Source: Maribacter sp.
Lineage (GTDB): Bacteria; Bacteroidota; Bacteroidia; Flavobacteriales; Flavobacteriaceae
Length of the DNA stretch: 9,985 nucleotides
Assembly (NCBI GenBank): GCA_003232155.1
Contig: QILY01000095.1
Location: 1 to 9,985 of the forward strand
Direction: 5' to 3'
Both the position numbers and the translations under genes were made by a program. The notes beneath the pieces were generated by a model. That model did not search any database and was not told where the DNA came from. It saw only the letters and a program-made list of their open reading frames with translations. Each line of letters begins with the position of its first letter. The stretch's first letter is position 1. Positions 1-7,059 of this stretch are shown here, one piece after another.

Positions 1-2055
1 TTTTTCTGGGATGCGGTTAATAGTTGTGCAAGCCCTACTTTAGAGATTACAATAGTATTGAGTATGACCCCTGTTATTACAGCTACGACAGGAAACTCAA
101 ATTGCGGACCAAGTTCACTTGAACTTACAGTTGCTGGAAATATACCAGGTGCCGCACAACCTCCAACGTTTAATTGGTATGCATCTGATGATCCAACCGA
201 TATGGTTATACTTGCTTCGGGCACCACTTTTTCAACTCCTGGCATATCAACCACGACTACATATTTTGTAGAGGCGACCGCGAATGATTGTACTTCCGCT
301 AGAGTACCGGTAATAGCCACAATATCACCCTTGCAATCTGCTGGAACCCCTAGCAATACATCTTCATGTAGTAATATTGATAATGGGCCCACAACAGTTG
401 ATCTGGACGATAGATTGATGGGGGAAAGTACGGGTGTATGGACAATTACATCAGACCCTTCAGGCACTTTGACCATAGATACAGGTAATATTGTGAATTT
501 TGTGAATAGACCTGATGGTGACTATGTTTTCACCTTTACTACTACGCTTGCTGAAGCACCTTGTGTTAATGAATCTTCTGAAGTAACCATTACTGTGAAT
601 GACTGCGATATGGATACGGATTTAGACGGGATCTTCGATGGCTCTGAAGCTATATTGGGTACGGATCCAAATAACCCAGATACCGATGGTGATGGAATTA
701 ATGATGGTGACGAAGTAGGTATTGATATACTTAACCCTATAGATACTGATGGTGATGCAATTATTGATGCTTTAGAGTCTAATATTTTAGATGAAGATAT
801 GGATGGGGTTGTAGATCAATTAGATCCTGCCAATAATAACCCATGTATTCCAGATAACACCAATGACTTATGTGATACCGATGGTGACGGAATTACTGAT
901 GGCGATGAATTGGCCGGCCCAGATGGTGACCCTAATACAACAGATGATAACAGTGATCCATTAGATGCTTGCGACCCCAACTTGACTTCTGACTGTATGC
1001 CCGACCCTATAGATTTAGAGATTGCCAAAACGGTTGATAATGAAAATGCGGTAGTAGGTGAAATAGTAGTTTTTACAATAACCGTCACTAATCTTTCAGA
1101 TAGTAGGGTATTGGGCGTTAAAATAAGTGATATATTAGAAAGTGGGTTTGAGTATGTTGAGCATATAGCATCTATTGGCACCTATGATAATCAAACTGGT
1201 GATTGGGATATTTTTGAAATAGAACCCTTACAAGCAGGTACTTTAGAAATAACAGTTGAAATTTTGCCAGAAGGTATTTATACCAATATTGCGGAGTTAG
1301 TAGAATCTTTTCCGATAGATATTACTACAGAAAATAATTCTTCAGATATAGTAACTATTAATATAGACATACCAGAAGGTGTTGATTTGGTTATAGAAAA
1401 AACTGCATTTAGCCCAACCCCATTAGTTAATGACGAAGTGGTGTTTACAATAAAAGTGACCAATGAGTCTGTTGAAGATTTAGTTTCGCAGATAGAAGTA
1501 AGTGACGTTCTCGATACTAATGGTTTTGAGTATATTAATGATTCAGCAACAATTGGAGAATACAACGAAGATACAGGTGTATGGATGATTCCAAGTTTGG
1601 ATGTTGATCAGGAGGCTATCCTTACTATTACCGTTGTGGTACCAAATGAGGGTAATTATACTAATACGGCTACTATTACACGATCTTCACCAACTGATGA
1701 TCCAGAAAATAATTCATCAACTATAGAGGTGAATGTAAGCCTGCCAACGCCTGCCGAAGTAGGTATTATATTCAATCAATTTTCTCCTAATGGCGATGGC
1801 ATCAACGATATTCTTAAAATCAATCGTAGGGATAGTGAAACCAACCAAGATGTTGAGATTATTGATTATAATATTTCAATATTTAATCGCTATGGAAATT
1901 TGATTTTTGAAGTCCAAAATAGAACAGAAAGTGAAGTTTGGGATGGCACTTATAAAGGTAATGAGGCACCCAATGGCACGTATTTCTATATCTTGAATAT
2001 AGATATAGGTAATGGTACTGAAGTCAAGAAAGGGTGGATTCAGTTGATAAGATGA
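1..2055 (+). CDS. T9SS type B-sorted modular surface protein (Ig-like, TSP3, DUF11), 5' truncated
   Basis: The reading frame is open from the first base, so the N-terminus lies outside the window; 684 residues are visible (numbered here from base 1). Order of modules: the end of one Ig-like repeat (about 1-22, beginning FFWDAV), a full Ig-like module of the kind found in CHU-type gliding proteins (about 23-110), a Cys-containing beta-sandwich module (about 115-200), five Asp-rich thrombospondin type 3 repeats (about 201-335), two DUF11 modules (about 339-455 and 462-580), and a C-terminal domain of about 98 residues that opens with FSPNGDGIND and ends GWIQLIR. That last domain is the gliding motility-associated / T9SS type B sorting domain, so the protein is inferred to be exported across the outer membrane and displayed or released. 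No catalytic domain is visible; adhesin or surface-filament role is inference. It is translationally coupled to the PorP/SprF gene that follows, as expected for type B cargo. Confidence 0.9.
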   Translation, partial: FFWDAVNSCASPTLEITIVLSMTPVITATTGNSNCGPSSLELTVAGNIPGAAQPPTFNWYASDDPTDMVILASGTTFSTPGISTTTTYFVEATANDCTSARVPVIATISPLQSAGTPSNTSSCSNIDNGPTTVDLDDRLMGESTGVWTITSDPSGTLTIDTGNIVNFVNRPDGDYVFTFTTTLAEAPCVNESSEVTITVNDCDMDTDLDGIFDGSEAILGTDPNNPDTDGDGINDGDEVGIDILNPIDTDGDAIIDALESNILDEDMDGVVDQLDPANNNPCIPDNTNDLCDTDGDGITDGDELAGPDGDPNTTDDNSDPLDACDPNLTSDCMPDPIDLEIAKTVDNENAVVGEIVVFTITVTNLSDSRVLGVKISDILESGFEYVEHIASIGTYDNQTGDWDIFEIEPLQAGTLEITVEILPEGIYTNIAELVESFPIDITTENNSSDIVTINIDIPEGVDLVIEKTAFSPTPLVNDEVVFTIKVTNESVEDLVSQIEVSDVLDTNGFEYINDSATIGEYNEDTGVWMIPSLDVDQEAILTITVVVPNEGNYTNTATITRSSPTDDPENNSSTIEVNVSLPTPAEVGIIFNQFSPNGDGINDILKINRRDSETNQDVEIIDYNISIFNRYGNLIFEVQNRTESEVWDGTYKGNEAPNGTYFYILNIDIGNGTEVKKGWIQLIR
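601..1005 (+). repeat. Thrombospondin type 3 (calcium-binding) repeat array inside the surface protein
   Basis: Five Asp-rich repeats of the DxDxDGxxDxxE type are visible, including DTDLDGIFDGSE, DTDGDGINDGDE and DTDGDGITDGDE. At DNA level, 679-714 and 874-909 match at 32 of 36 positions by eye, showing recent duplication or conversion. The third repeat (742 onward) reads DTDGDAIID, with Ala replacing the usual Gly, and the fourth is degenerate. TSP3 repeats bind Ca2+ and stiffen stalks in known proteins; here they separate the Ig-like part from the DUF11/sorting part. Cys residues between the repeats (two around 844-867 and two around 970-995) could form disulfides. Confidence 0.8.
1015..1740 (+). 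repeat. Two tandem DUF11 modules
   Basis: Two diverged copies of about 115-120 residues, 1015-1367 and 1384-1740. Both open with a DL(E/V)I-KT segment, continue with VVFTI-VTN, share GFEY followed by a SIGTY/TIGEY segment and a DTGVW-like turn, and close with Y-TN-A and a PENNSS/TENNSS stretch. DUF11 modules are Ig-like beta-sandwich spacers common in bacterial surface proteins and usually precede the T9SS sorting domain in Bacteroidota, as they do here. Confidence 0.85.
1759..2052 (+). other. T9SS type B sorting domain (C-terminal signal)
   Basis: This segment encodes the last ~98 residues of the surface protein. Seen: the FSPNGDGIND opening, the IFNRYGNLIFE strand, the WDGTYKG-(E)APNGTYFY segment and a final short strand KKGWIQLIR. 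These are the hallmark pieces of the gliding motility-associated C-terminal domain (type B CTD). Family knowledge: type B domains target proteins to the type IX secretion machine and depend on a cognate PorP/SprF-like protein, which is the next gene. Confidence 0.9.
2052..2055 (+). promoter_or_regulatory. ATGA stop/start overlap (translational coupling)
   Basis: The TGA stop of the surface protein (2053-2055) overlaps the ATG (2052-2054) of the PorP/SprF gene by the ATGA arrangement. Such overlaps commonly let a terminating ribosome restart on the next gene, keeping cargo and receptor production linked. It also decides the start of the second gene. No strong Shine-Dalgarno sequence is seen, as usual in Bacteroidota. 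Confidence 0.7.
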
Positions 2056-3059
2056 TAATAAAAAGAATGGGTTATACAAGTAAATTTATAGGTAGATACC
2101 TCCTTTTGTCCTTTGGTTTATGGTTGGGTGCGGTTACAATGGTCGTTGCACAAAAAGAACCGCAGTACACGCAGTATATGTACAATATAGGAAGTTTTAA
2201 CCCTGCTTATGTTGGCAGTGTAGAAACGGCGGATATAATAGGGTTGTACCGGGCACAATGGATTGATATTCCCGGTGCTCCAAGAACTATTCGTTTTGGT
2301 ACAAATATTCCTTTCGCAAATGGGAAGAGCGGGCTTGGTTTAAATATAGTCAATGATGAATTAGGACCTTCTACACAAACTTTTGTGGATATAGCATACT
2401 CGTATCAATTCAATGTTTCTGAAAACACAAAGCTATCTTTTGGTATGGATGTAGGTGGGGCTTTTCTTAATGTAGATTTCTCTAAAGGTACTTTTGAGAA
2501 TCCTGGCGAACCTATATTGGATAGTGAACTTATCAAGAAATTCTATCCTACTATTGGTGCTGGTTTTTTTCTATATAATACTGATATATGGTATTTAGGG
2601 GCTTCTGTACCTAATTTTTTGACTGAAGGAGTTAATGATGATGATGTTGCTACTATCGTTGATGATAGAATACAATTTAATTTCATTGGAGGCTATGTTT
2701 TTAATTTCTCTGAAAATTTAAAATTTAAACCTGCTTTTTTAATCAATTATATTAATGGTGCTCCTTTGAACACCAACATATCAGCTAATTTTTTAATTAG
2801 TAATAAGTTTACATTAGGGGCATCATATCGATTGGATAATGCAGTGAGTGGTTTGGCTGGTTTTCAGATAGGCAATGGTGCATACATAGGGTATTCATAT
2901 GATTATAGTACAAATGGTCTAGGTGAATTTAATAATGGTTCCCATGAAATGATTTTGAAGTTCTATCTAGGCAAAGGAGGGGGAAGAGGAAAAAACAAGG
3001 AAAAAAACAAAAAAATTAAAGGGAAACCCAAACAAATCGATAGTCCAAGGTTTTTCTAA
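2052..3059 (+). CDS. PorP/SprF family type IX secretion outer-membrane protein
   Basis: 335 residues from the ATG at 2052, chosen because its ATGA overlaps the TGA of the upstream gene. A GTG at 2034 and an ATG at 2067 are alternatives; all keep the signal peptide. The hydrophobic segment about 16-33 ends VVA-Q, a typical signal peptidase site. The mature N-terminus QKEPQYTQYMYN followed by FNPAYVGS is the signature of the PorP/SprF family; the rest is rich in alternating beta strands typical of a ~14-strand barrel of the OMPP1/PorV-like type. After the last barrel strand (EMILKFYLG) comes a very basic Gly/Lys tail ending SPRFF. Family members bind type B cargo or help deliver it to, or anchor it at, the surface. 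The close coupling to a type B protein implies that this is its dedicated partner, not the core-machine PorP. Not assigned to a named orthologue such as SprF. Confidence 0.9.
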   Translation: MIIKRMGYTSKFIGRYLLLSFGLWLGAVTMVVAQKEPQYTQYMYNIGSFNPAYVGSVETADIIGLYRAQWIDIPGAPRTIRFGTNIPFANGKSGLGLNIVNDELGPSTQTFVDIAYSYQFNVSENTKLSFGMDVGGAFLNVDFSKGTFENPGEPILDSELIKKFYPTIGAGFFLYNTDIWYLGASVPNFLTEGVNDDDVATIVDDRIQFNFIGGYVFNFSENLKFKPAFLINYINGAPLNTNISANFLISNKFTLGASYRLDNAVSGLAGFQIGNGAYIGYSYDYSTNGLGEFNNGSHEMILKFYLGKGGGRGKNKEKNKKIKGKPKQIDSPRFF

Positions 3060-3064
3060 AGAAA

Positions 3065-5005
3065 ATGTTTATGAAATTAAAGACCTTTATATTATTTTTC
3101 CTCACAACTACTGTGTTCTCTTTTGCGCAGGATAAAATGTCTAAGGCTGATAAATATTTTTATGAATATGCTTATGCGCAGGCTATAACTGAATATCAAA
3201 AAGAAAAGACACGTGGAGTTTTGACTTCTGATAAGCTATTGAATTTGGCCAACTCATATTTTAAGACAGCAAATTATAAGGAAGCATCTAAAATTTATCT
3301 TGACGTTCATAAATCAAATGCAAAAATGTCGAGCAACCATTTTAATATGATGTTGCAAAGTATAGCAAAGACTTCTACTGATGTAAATAGGATAAAAGCT
3401 TTTTTAAATTCAAAAAGTGATTCTCTTTCTAGTGAATTAATGGAGAATGCAAACCTTAATTATAAGTTGTTTGAATCTAGTGCTAATGACATATCTGACT
3501 TTCAGGTTTTTAACATTAATGCAAATAGCCCTCAAGTCGATTTTTCTCCTGCATTTTATAAAGACAAACTTCTTTTTAGCAGTGGTAGAATTCAGAAATC
3601 TAAAAAAATATATGCTCCTTCAGGAGAGTCTTATTTAGATATATACGTTTCGCGTATGGAGCCTTCAGGTAATATATTTAGTTCAGTAAAATTCACTGGT
3701 ATGCCTGCTTCTAAATTTCATAAATCAACACCCTATTATTCAAAAAAGTTAAATAAAATTTTCTATGTACTCTCAAATATTGAAGATGACGAACTTTCTT
3801 TTGACGATAATGGTAAAAATGCATTGGCTATAGGGGTTGTTGATGAAAATAATAATTTTAATTTTCTGCTTAAAGATTTGAGCACCTCTTTTTACTACCC
3901 ATTTTATGATGAATTAACAGGAAAGCTATTTTTTGCAGCTAATTTTGAAGGAGGGTATGGAGGTACCGATATTTACTATGTATATACTAATAATGGGCAG
4001 ATTATGTCCGCTCCAGTAAATCTAGGGCCAAGAATCAATTCTCCTGGAAACGAAATAGCACCTTTTATTTTTGAAAATAGCTTATATTTTTCTTCTGATA
4101 TTTTTTATGGGATAGGGGGAATGGATGTGTATAAAACAAATATTAGCGAAGATCAACAATATAGTATCCCTGTAAATTTAGGAAAAGGCATAAATTCAGC
4201 TTTTGATGATTTTGGACTTATAATCAAAAAAGATGCTAAAAAAGGACTCTTAGGATATTTCTCATCCAATAGACCAGAGGGTAAAGGTAAAGATGATATA
4301 TATGGATTTAAGGTCGATGAAAGACCAGGATTTAAAACCTTAACTGTTAGAGGAAGAGTGGTTAACCTTATTTCTAATAAAGGAATTTCAAAAGCACAAG
4401 TTCGCCTGTTAAATAAGGAGGGTGATGTTATTAAAGATCTATATACGAATGAAGATGGTGAATATCGTATTGAGATTCCTTGGCAAGAAGGTGTTACAAT
4501 TCAATCAACAAAAGAAAAGTATTCTACTTTTTCAGCCAATTATGGGCAAGATGAATTGGATGGTATTCAGAAGAAAGCATATAATATGGGTATTGTATCC
4601 ATAGATGATTTAGTAGAAGAAAAGGAAGAACAGACAGTCATAAAATTGAAAAAGTTTTATTTTGATAGAGGGAAAGCCGAAGTTACGCCAGAAATAGAAA
4701 GTGAATTGGATAAGGCTGTAGATGTAGTACAGAAATTTCCTCAATTTCAATTGCGTATTGAATCACATACTGATAGTAGGGGCGGTAGTAGTACTAATTT
4801 TAAATTATCTCAAAAACGAGCCGATGCCATAAAAATATACCTATTGAAAAAAGGAGTTTCTTCTTCAAATATTCTGTATTCTATAGGTTATGGGGAGGAT
4901 AAAATAACCAATATTTGTAAAAATGGAGTTTTTTGTTTAGATACACTGCACAAACAAAATGAAAGAACATTGATAGTTGTTCTTAACTATAATATTCTCT
5001 TTTAG
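3065..5005 (+). CDS. PorE-like OmpA family protein (TPR, PD40 propeller, CarboxypepD_reg-like, OmpA)
   Basis: 646 residues from ATG 3065 (ATG 3071 is equally possible); it starts five bases after the PorP/SprF stop, so it belongs to the same operon. Signal peptide about 1-21, cleaved near FSFA-Q; no lipobox Cys. Domains: TPR-like helices (about 25-135), a PD40/WD40-like beta-propeller (about 150-420) with GGTDIYY, GGMDVYK and DDIYGF blade motifs, a CarboxypepD_reg-like beta-sandwich (about 425-500, with NEDGEYRIEI), and a C-terminal OmpA domain (about 525-640, FYFDRGKAEVTPE onward). The diaminopimelate-contacting Asp (HTD, 570) and Arg (KRA, 585) of OmpA domains are present, so periplasmic peptidoglycan binding is expected. 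C618 and C624 match the Cys pair usual in Bacteroidota OmpA domains. The motif normally read NRRT is NERT here (632-635). Architecture matches PorE of the type IX system; the operon position suggests an accessory copy linking this cargo/receptor pair to the cell wall. The core T9SS PorE role is not proven. Confidence 0.88.
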   Translation: MFMKLKTFILFFLTTTVFSFAQDKMSKADKYFYEYAYAQAITEYQKEKTRGVLTSDKLLNLANSYFKTANYKEASKIYLDVHKSNAKMSSNHFNMMLQSIAKTSTDVNRIKAFLNSKSDSLSSELMENANLNYKLFESSANDISDFQVFNINANSPQVDFSPAFYKDKLLFSSGRIQKSKKIYAPSGESYLDIYVSRMEPSGNIFSSVKFTGMPASKFHKSTPYYSKKLNKIFYVLSNIEDDELSFDDNGKNALAIGVVDENNNFNFLLKDLSTSFYYPFYDELTGKLFFAANFEGGYGGTDIYYVYTNNGQIMSAPVNLGPRINSPGNEIAPFIFENSLYFSSDIFYGIGGMDVYKTNISEDQQYSIPVNLGKGINSAFDDFGLIIKKDAKKGLLGYFSSNRPEGKGKDDIYGFKVDERPGFKTLTVRGRVVNLISNKGISKAQVRLLNKEGDVIKDLYTNEDGEYRIEIPWQEGVTIQSTKEKYSTFSANYGQDELDGIQKKAYNMGIVSIDDLVEEKEEQTVIKLKKFYFDRGKAEVTPEIESELDKAVDVVQKFPQFQLRIESHTDSRGGSSTNFKLSQKRADAIKIYLLKKGVSSSNILYSIGYGEDKITNICKNGVFCLDTLHKQNERTLIVVLNYNILF

Positions 5006-5006
5006 A

Positions 5007-6260
5007 TTAAAATACTTCTACCCAGAAATAGTATATAGAAAATAAAGAGAGAAACACAATGCCGGCATAAGTAAGTATTTGCAACCATTTTTTTGGTTGA
5101 TGCTCTTTAGACAAATCATCACTCATTACATTTTTAAGGTTCATATAGCCAATAAGGGGGGCAACAACAAAAGAAACGAATGTAGCCAAAGCGACCAGTT
5201 TACCCATATTCGCTGAAAAAACGGCAATAACAATAAAATTGATAAGTGCCAATACAAGTACGCCTAAGGCGAAATACCCTTTTTTACCTTGCAATTTTGT
5301 CTTTGGAGAAAGTAAGTCTATAATATCAAGGCTAACTCGAGTAACAGCGTCATGAGCTGTCATACATGTACTGAACATAGTGGCAAAAGCTGAAATTGCT
5401 ATAAAAATGTATGCCCAAGAGCCAATATGTGTTGTGAATAATTGCACTACCTGATCAGCAAAGACAATTCCATTACCACTGAGTTGAATGCCGGTTCCGT
5501 ACAAAGTCATTGAGCCAATAATTAGAAAAAAGATAGCTAAGATAGCTGTCATGAAATATCCAATATTGAATTCTTGAAGTGATTCTTTTAAGGTAGGTTT
5601 TTGTTTTTGGGTTTTCCATTTTTCAATACTCCACAAGCTTATCCAGCTTGAAGCTTCTACTGTTGTTGGCATCCACCCCATTAAGCTTATGAGAAATAAA
5701 ATACCGGCATCATTGAAAATAGGTGGAGGGCTAAAATCAGAAACGGTTTCTACCTGACCTTGGTAGATCACTAGGGCAGTTGTCACGACAAGCGCAATAA
5801 ATAAAATGGAAACAACAAATTTTAATGAATTTTCAAGAAATTTATAGCGTCCAACAATCAATAATGCACTAATGAATATAAATAACCCAAGAGCCACATT
5901 TGCAAGTGAAATATCAGATATTTTAAACAGATTAATAAATAGTCCCGCAGTAACCGTATAAAGAGCTGCTAAGATTGTAAAGGTTGTTATAAGGGTCAGA
6001 AAAGCATAAAACCACAAGTACCCCTTGCCTCGATTTAAATAACCTTCAATAAGTGTTTTATTGGTAACATTAGTATAACGAACCCCAAATTCAAAAAATG
6101 GGTATTTAAAAATATTGGCAAGTATTATGGGAATCACCATAAGCCAACCATATTGCGCTCCAGCTTTTGTAGAAAGCACTAAATGCGATGTGCCAATGGC
6201 CATACTGGCAAATAAAAGTCCTGGCCCAAGATTTTTAAGAAGTGTTTTGGTCTTTGACAT
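5007..6260 (-). CDS. Nramp-related inner-membrane transporter with non-canonical metal site
   Basis: 417 residues, ATG start, about 11 hydrophobic membrane segments, close to the usual bacterial Nramp size. The N-terminal GPGLLFASMAIGTSHLVLST and AGAQYGW align without gaps to the Nramp TM1 region (GP...DPGN...AGA.FGY), but the DPGN that supplies the conserved metal-binding Asp and Asn is GTSH (23-26). In the TM6 region the usual MPH appears as M197-P198-T199: the Met is kept, the His is lost. The EFGVRYTNVTNKTLIEGY segment (57-74) follows TM2. It is therefore a member of a divergent Nramp branch seen widely in Bacteroidota and probably annotated generically as a divalent metal transporter; substrate and proton coupling are unknown. 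It converges on the OmpA gene with one base between the stops. Upstream lies an inverted repeat that might be an operator. Family placement is confident; the transport specificity is not. Confidence 0.8.
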   Translation of the reverse strand: MSKTKTLLKNLGPGLLFASMAIGTSHLVLSTKAGAQYGWLMVIPIILANIFKYPFFEFGVRYTNVTNKTLIEGYLNRGKGYLWFYAFLTLITTFTILAALYTVTAGLFINLFKISDISLANVALGLFIFISALLIVGRYKFLENSLKFVVSILFIALVVTTALVIYQGQVETVSDFSPPPIFNDAGILFLISLMGWMPTTVEASSWISLWSIEKWKTQKQKPTLKESLQEFNIGYFMTAILAIFFLIIGSMTLYGTGIQLSGNGIVFADQVVQLFTTHIGSWAYIFIAISAFATMFSTCMTAHDAVTRVSLDIIDLLSPKTKLQGKKGYFALGVLVLALINFIVIAVFSANMGKLVALATFVSFVVAPLIGYMNLKNVMSDDLSKEHQPKKWLQILTYAGIVFLSLFSIYYFWVEVF

Positions 6261-6295
6261 AATTAGAGGGTTATGTCTTCTAAAGTAAACTATTT

Positions 6296-6319
6296 TGTTG
6301 AATAGGTTTTATTTCAACA
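6296..6319 (-). promoter_or_regulatory. Perfect 7-bp inverted repeat upstream of the Nramp-related gene
   Basis: TGTTGAA (6296-6302), ten spacer bases, then TTCAACA (6313-6319). It lies 36 bases upstream of the transporter start codon, so it falls in the promoter or 5' leader. It could be an operator for a dimeric regulator or a small leader hairpin. I do not recognise it as a known MntR, Fur or other consensus. No convincing TAnnTTTG promoter was found in this 130-base gap. Confidence 0.4.
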
Positions 6320-6370
6320 GGCTCTAAAGATAAAGAAATAGTAAGCTTATCCGTATTATAATCAAGATAT

Positions 6371-6397
6371 AAAAAGCCTTAATTTACTTATTAAGCT
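6371..6397 (-). terminator. Intrinsic terminator of the small membrane protein gene
   Basis: On the - strand, AGCTTAAT, six loop bases AAGTAA, then ATTAAGGCT and a T-run. Eight base pairs form with one bulged G. The stop codon (6391-6393) sits inside the 5' arm, so termination would occur directly at the end of the gene. This argues that the small gene is transcribed separately from the transporter downstream. Confidence 0.6.
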
Positions 6398-6849
6398 ATA
6401 CCTTTCATTGAAAGTAAAGTGGTAACCCAGACAAAAACCGATGATATGAATATACCTATGATATTCGCTAAGAAAGCTTTTGACTTATCAATTTTTAGAA
6501 GATAGGTCGCTATGCTACCAGCATAAACACCTGTGCCTGGAAGTGGAATCATTACAAAAACGATAAGCCCCCAAAACCCATATTTTTTAATTTTATTGAC
6601 CGAACCAAGCTTAGCTTTTCGGGCAATATATATAGCAGATTTCTTATAAAAATTCCATCGTAATAGATACTTGTTTATATTCTCCAAGAAGAACATCATA
6701 AATGGGAAGACTAATATATTAGCTGAAAAACAACAAATAAACACCAAATAAATATTGATGTTGTTGAACATCCCGTAAGGAATACCCACTTTAGCCTCTC
6801 CAAAGGGGGAGATGCTCCAAAGCATTGCTATGATTAAGTCTTGAATCAA
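6391..6849 (-). CDS. Small multi-drug export family membrane protein (PF06695 / COG2426)
   Basis: 152 residues from a TTG at 6847-6849; the first ATG in frame is at 6823-6825 and would give 144 residues, trimming the first hydrophobic segment. The start is uncertain. Seen: an N-terminal SPFGEAKVGIPYG motif (14-26), a first strongly hydrophobic region (about 32-55), a basic middle part (about 60-90), a second motif IPLPGTGVYAGS (101-112), and a last hydrophobic segment (about 125-147). The two motifs, each with Pro/Gly-rich turns, are the family hallmark and suggest two related re-entrant halves, as in DedA/VTT-type proteins. The family name comes from an old prediction; no reliable substrate is known. 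It stands alone between the tRNA genes and its own terminator; no promoter was identified, and read-through from the tRNA-Leu gene is possible. Confidence 0.75.
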   Translation of the reverse strand: MIQDLIIAMLWSISPFGEAKVGIPYGMFNNINIYLVFICCFSANILVFPFMMFFLENINKYLLRWNFYKKSAIYIARKAKLGSVNKIKKYGFWGLIVFVMIPLPGTGVYAGSIATYLLKIDKSKAFLANIIGIFISSVFVWVTTLLSMKGIA

Positions 6850-6873
6850 ATAATTAATATTTATAAAATTCTA

Positions 6874-6912
6874 ATAAAAAATCCCTGAAAAATCAATTGA
6901 TTAACAGGGATT
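6874..6912 (-). terminator. Intrinsic terminator after tRNA-Leu
   Basis: On the - strand, AATCCCTG (6905-6912) pairs with CAGGGATT (6880-6887), and the loop contains the palindrome AATCAATTGATT that can extend the stem with a small internal bulge. A T-run follows at 6875-6880. It begins five bases beyond the tRNA 3' end, as expected for a tRNA transcript terminator. Confidence 0.75.
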
Positions 6913-6916
6913 GAAG

Positions 6917-7000
6917 TACTCGAGATGGGACTTGAACCCATACGGACTAATGTCCATTGGATTTTAAGTCCAACGTGTCTACCAATTCCACCACTCGAGC
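6917..7000 (-). tRNA. tRNA-Leu (anticodon UAA)
   Basis: 84 bases, class II. Acceptor GCTCGAG pairs with CTCGAGT (the first pair is G-U), the discriminator base is A, and the T arm is ATGGG-TTCAAGT-CCCAT. The anticodon arm TTGGA-CTTAAAA-TCCAA places anticodon TAA at 6964-6966, and the variable arm GGAC-ATTA-GTCC is the long arm expected of tRNA-Leu. CCA is not encoded, so it is added after transcription. It reads UUA codons, which are abundant in this AT-rich genome. Confidence 0.97.
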
Positions 7001-7030
7001 CTCTAAACCGATATATGGTTTCGACGGACA

Positions 7031-7058
7031 AAAAAAACGCCGATGTACAGCGTTTTTT
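7031..7058 (-). terminator. Terminator-like hairpin between the two tRNA genes
   Basis: A perfect 9-bp inverted repeat, AAAAAACGC (7032-7040) and GCGTTTTTT (7050-7058), with a nine-base loop. In both directions the stem ends in a T-run. On the - strand it starts one base after the tRNA-Gly 3' end. It probably ends or trims the tRNA-Gly transcript; whether tRNA-Leu downstream depends on read-through is unresolved. Confidence 0.6.
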
Positions 7059-7059
7059 G

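Noticed and set aside
601..1005. TSP3 repeats as a CRISPR or other DNA-level repeat array
   Set aside because: The periodicity is explained by in-frame DxDxDG protein repeats with irregular spacing and no constant spacer length.
816..1565. Two - strand open frames (121 and 95 codons) inside the surface protein gene
   Set aside because: They are low-complexity Ser/Thr/Ile-rich shadows of the TSP3 and DUF11 codons and have no recognisable motif or spacing.
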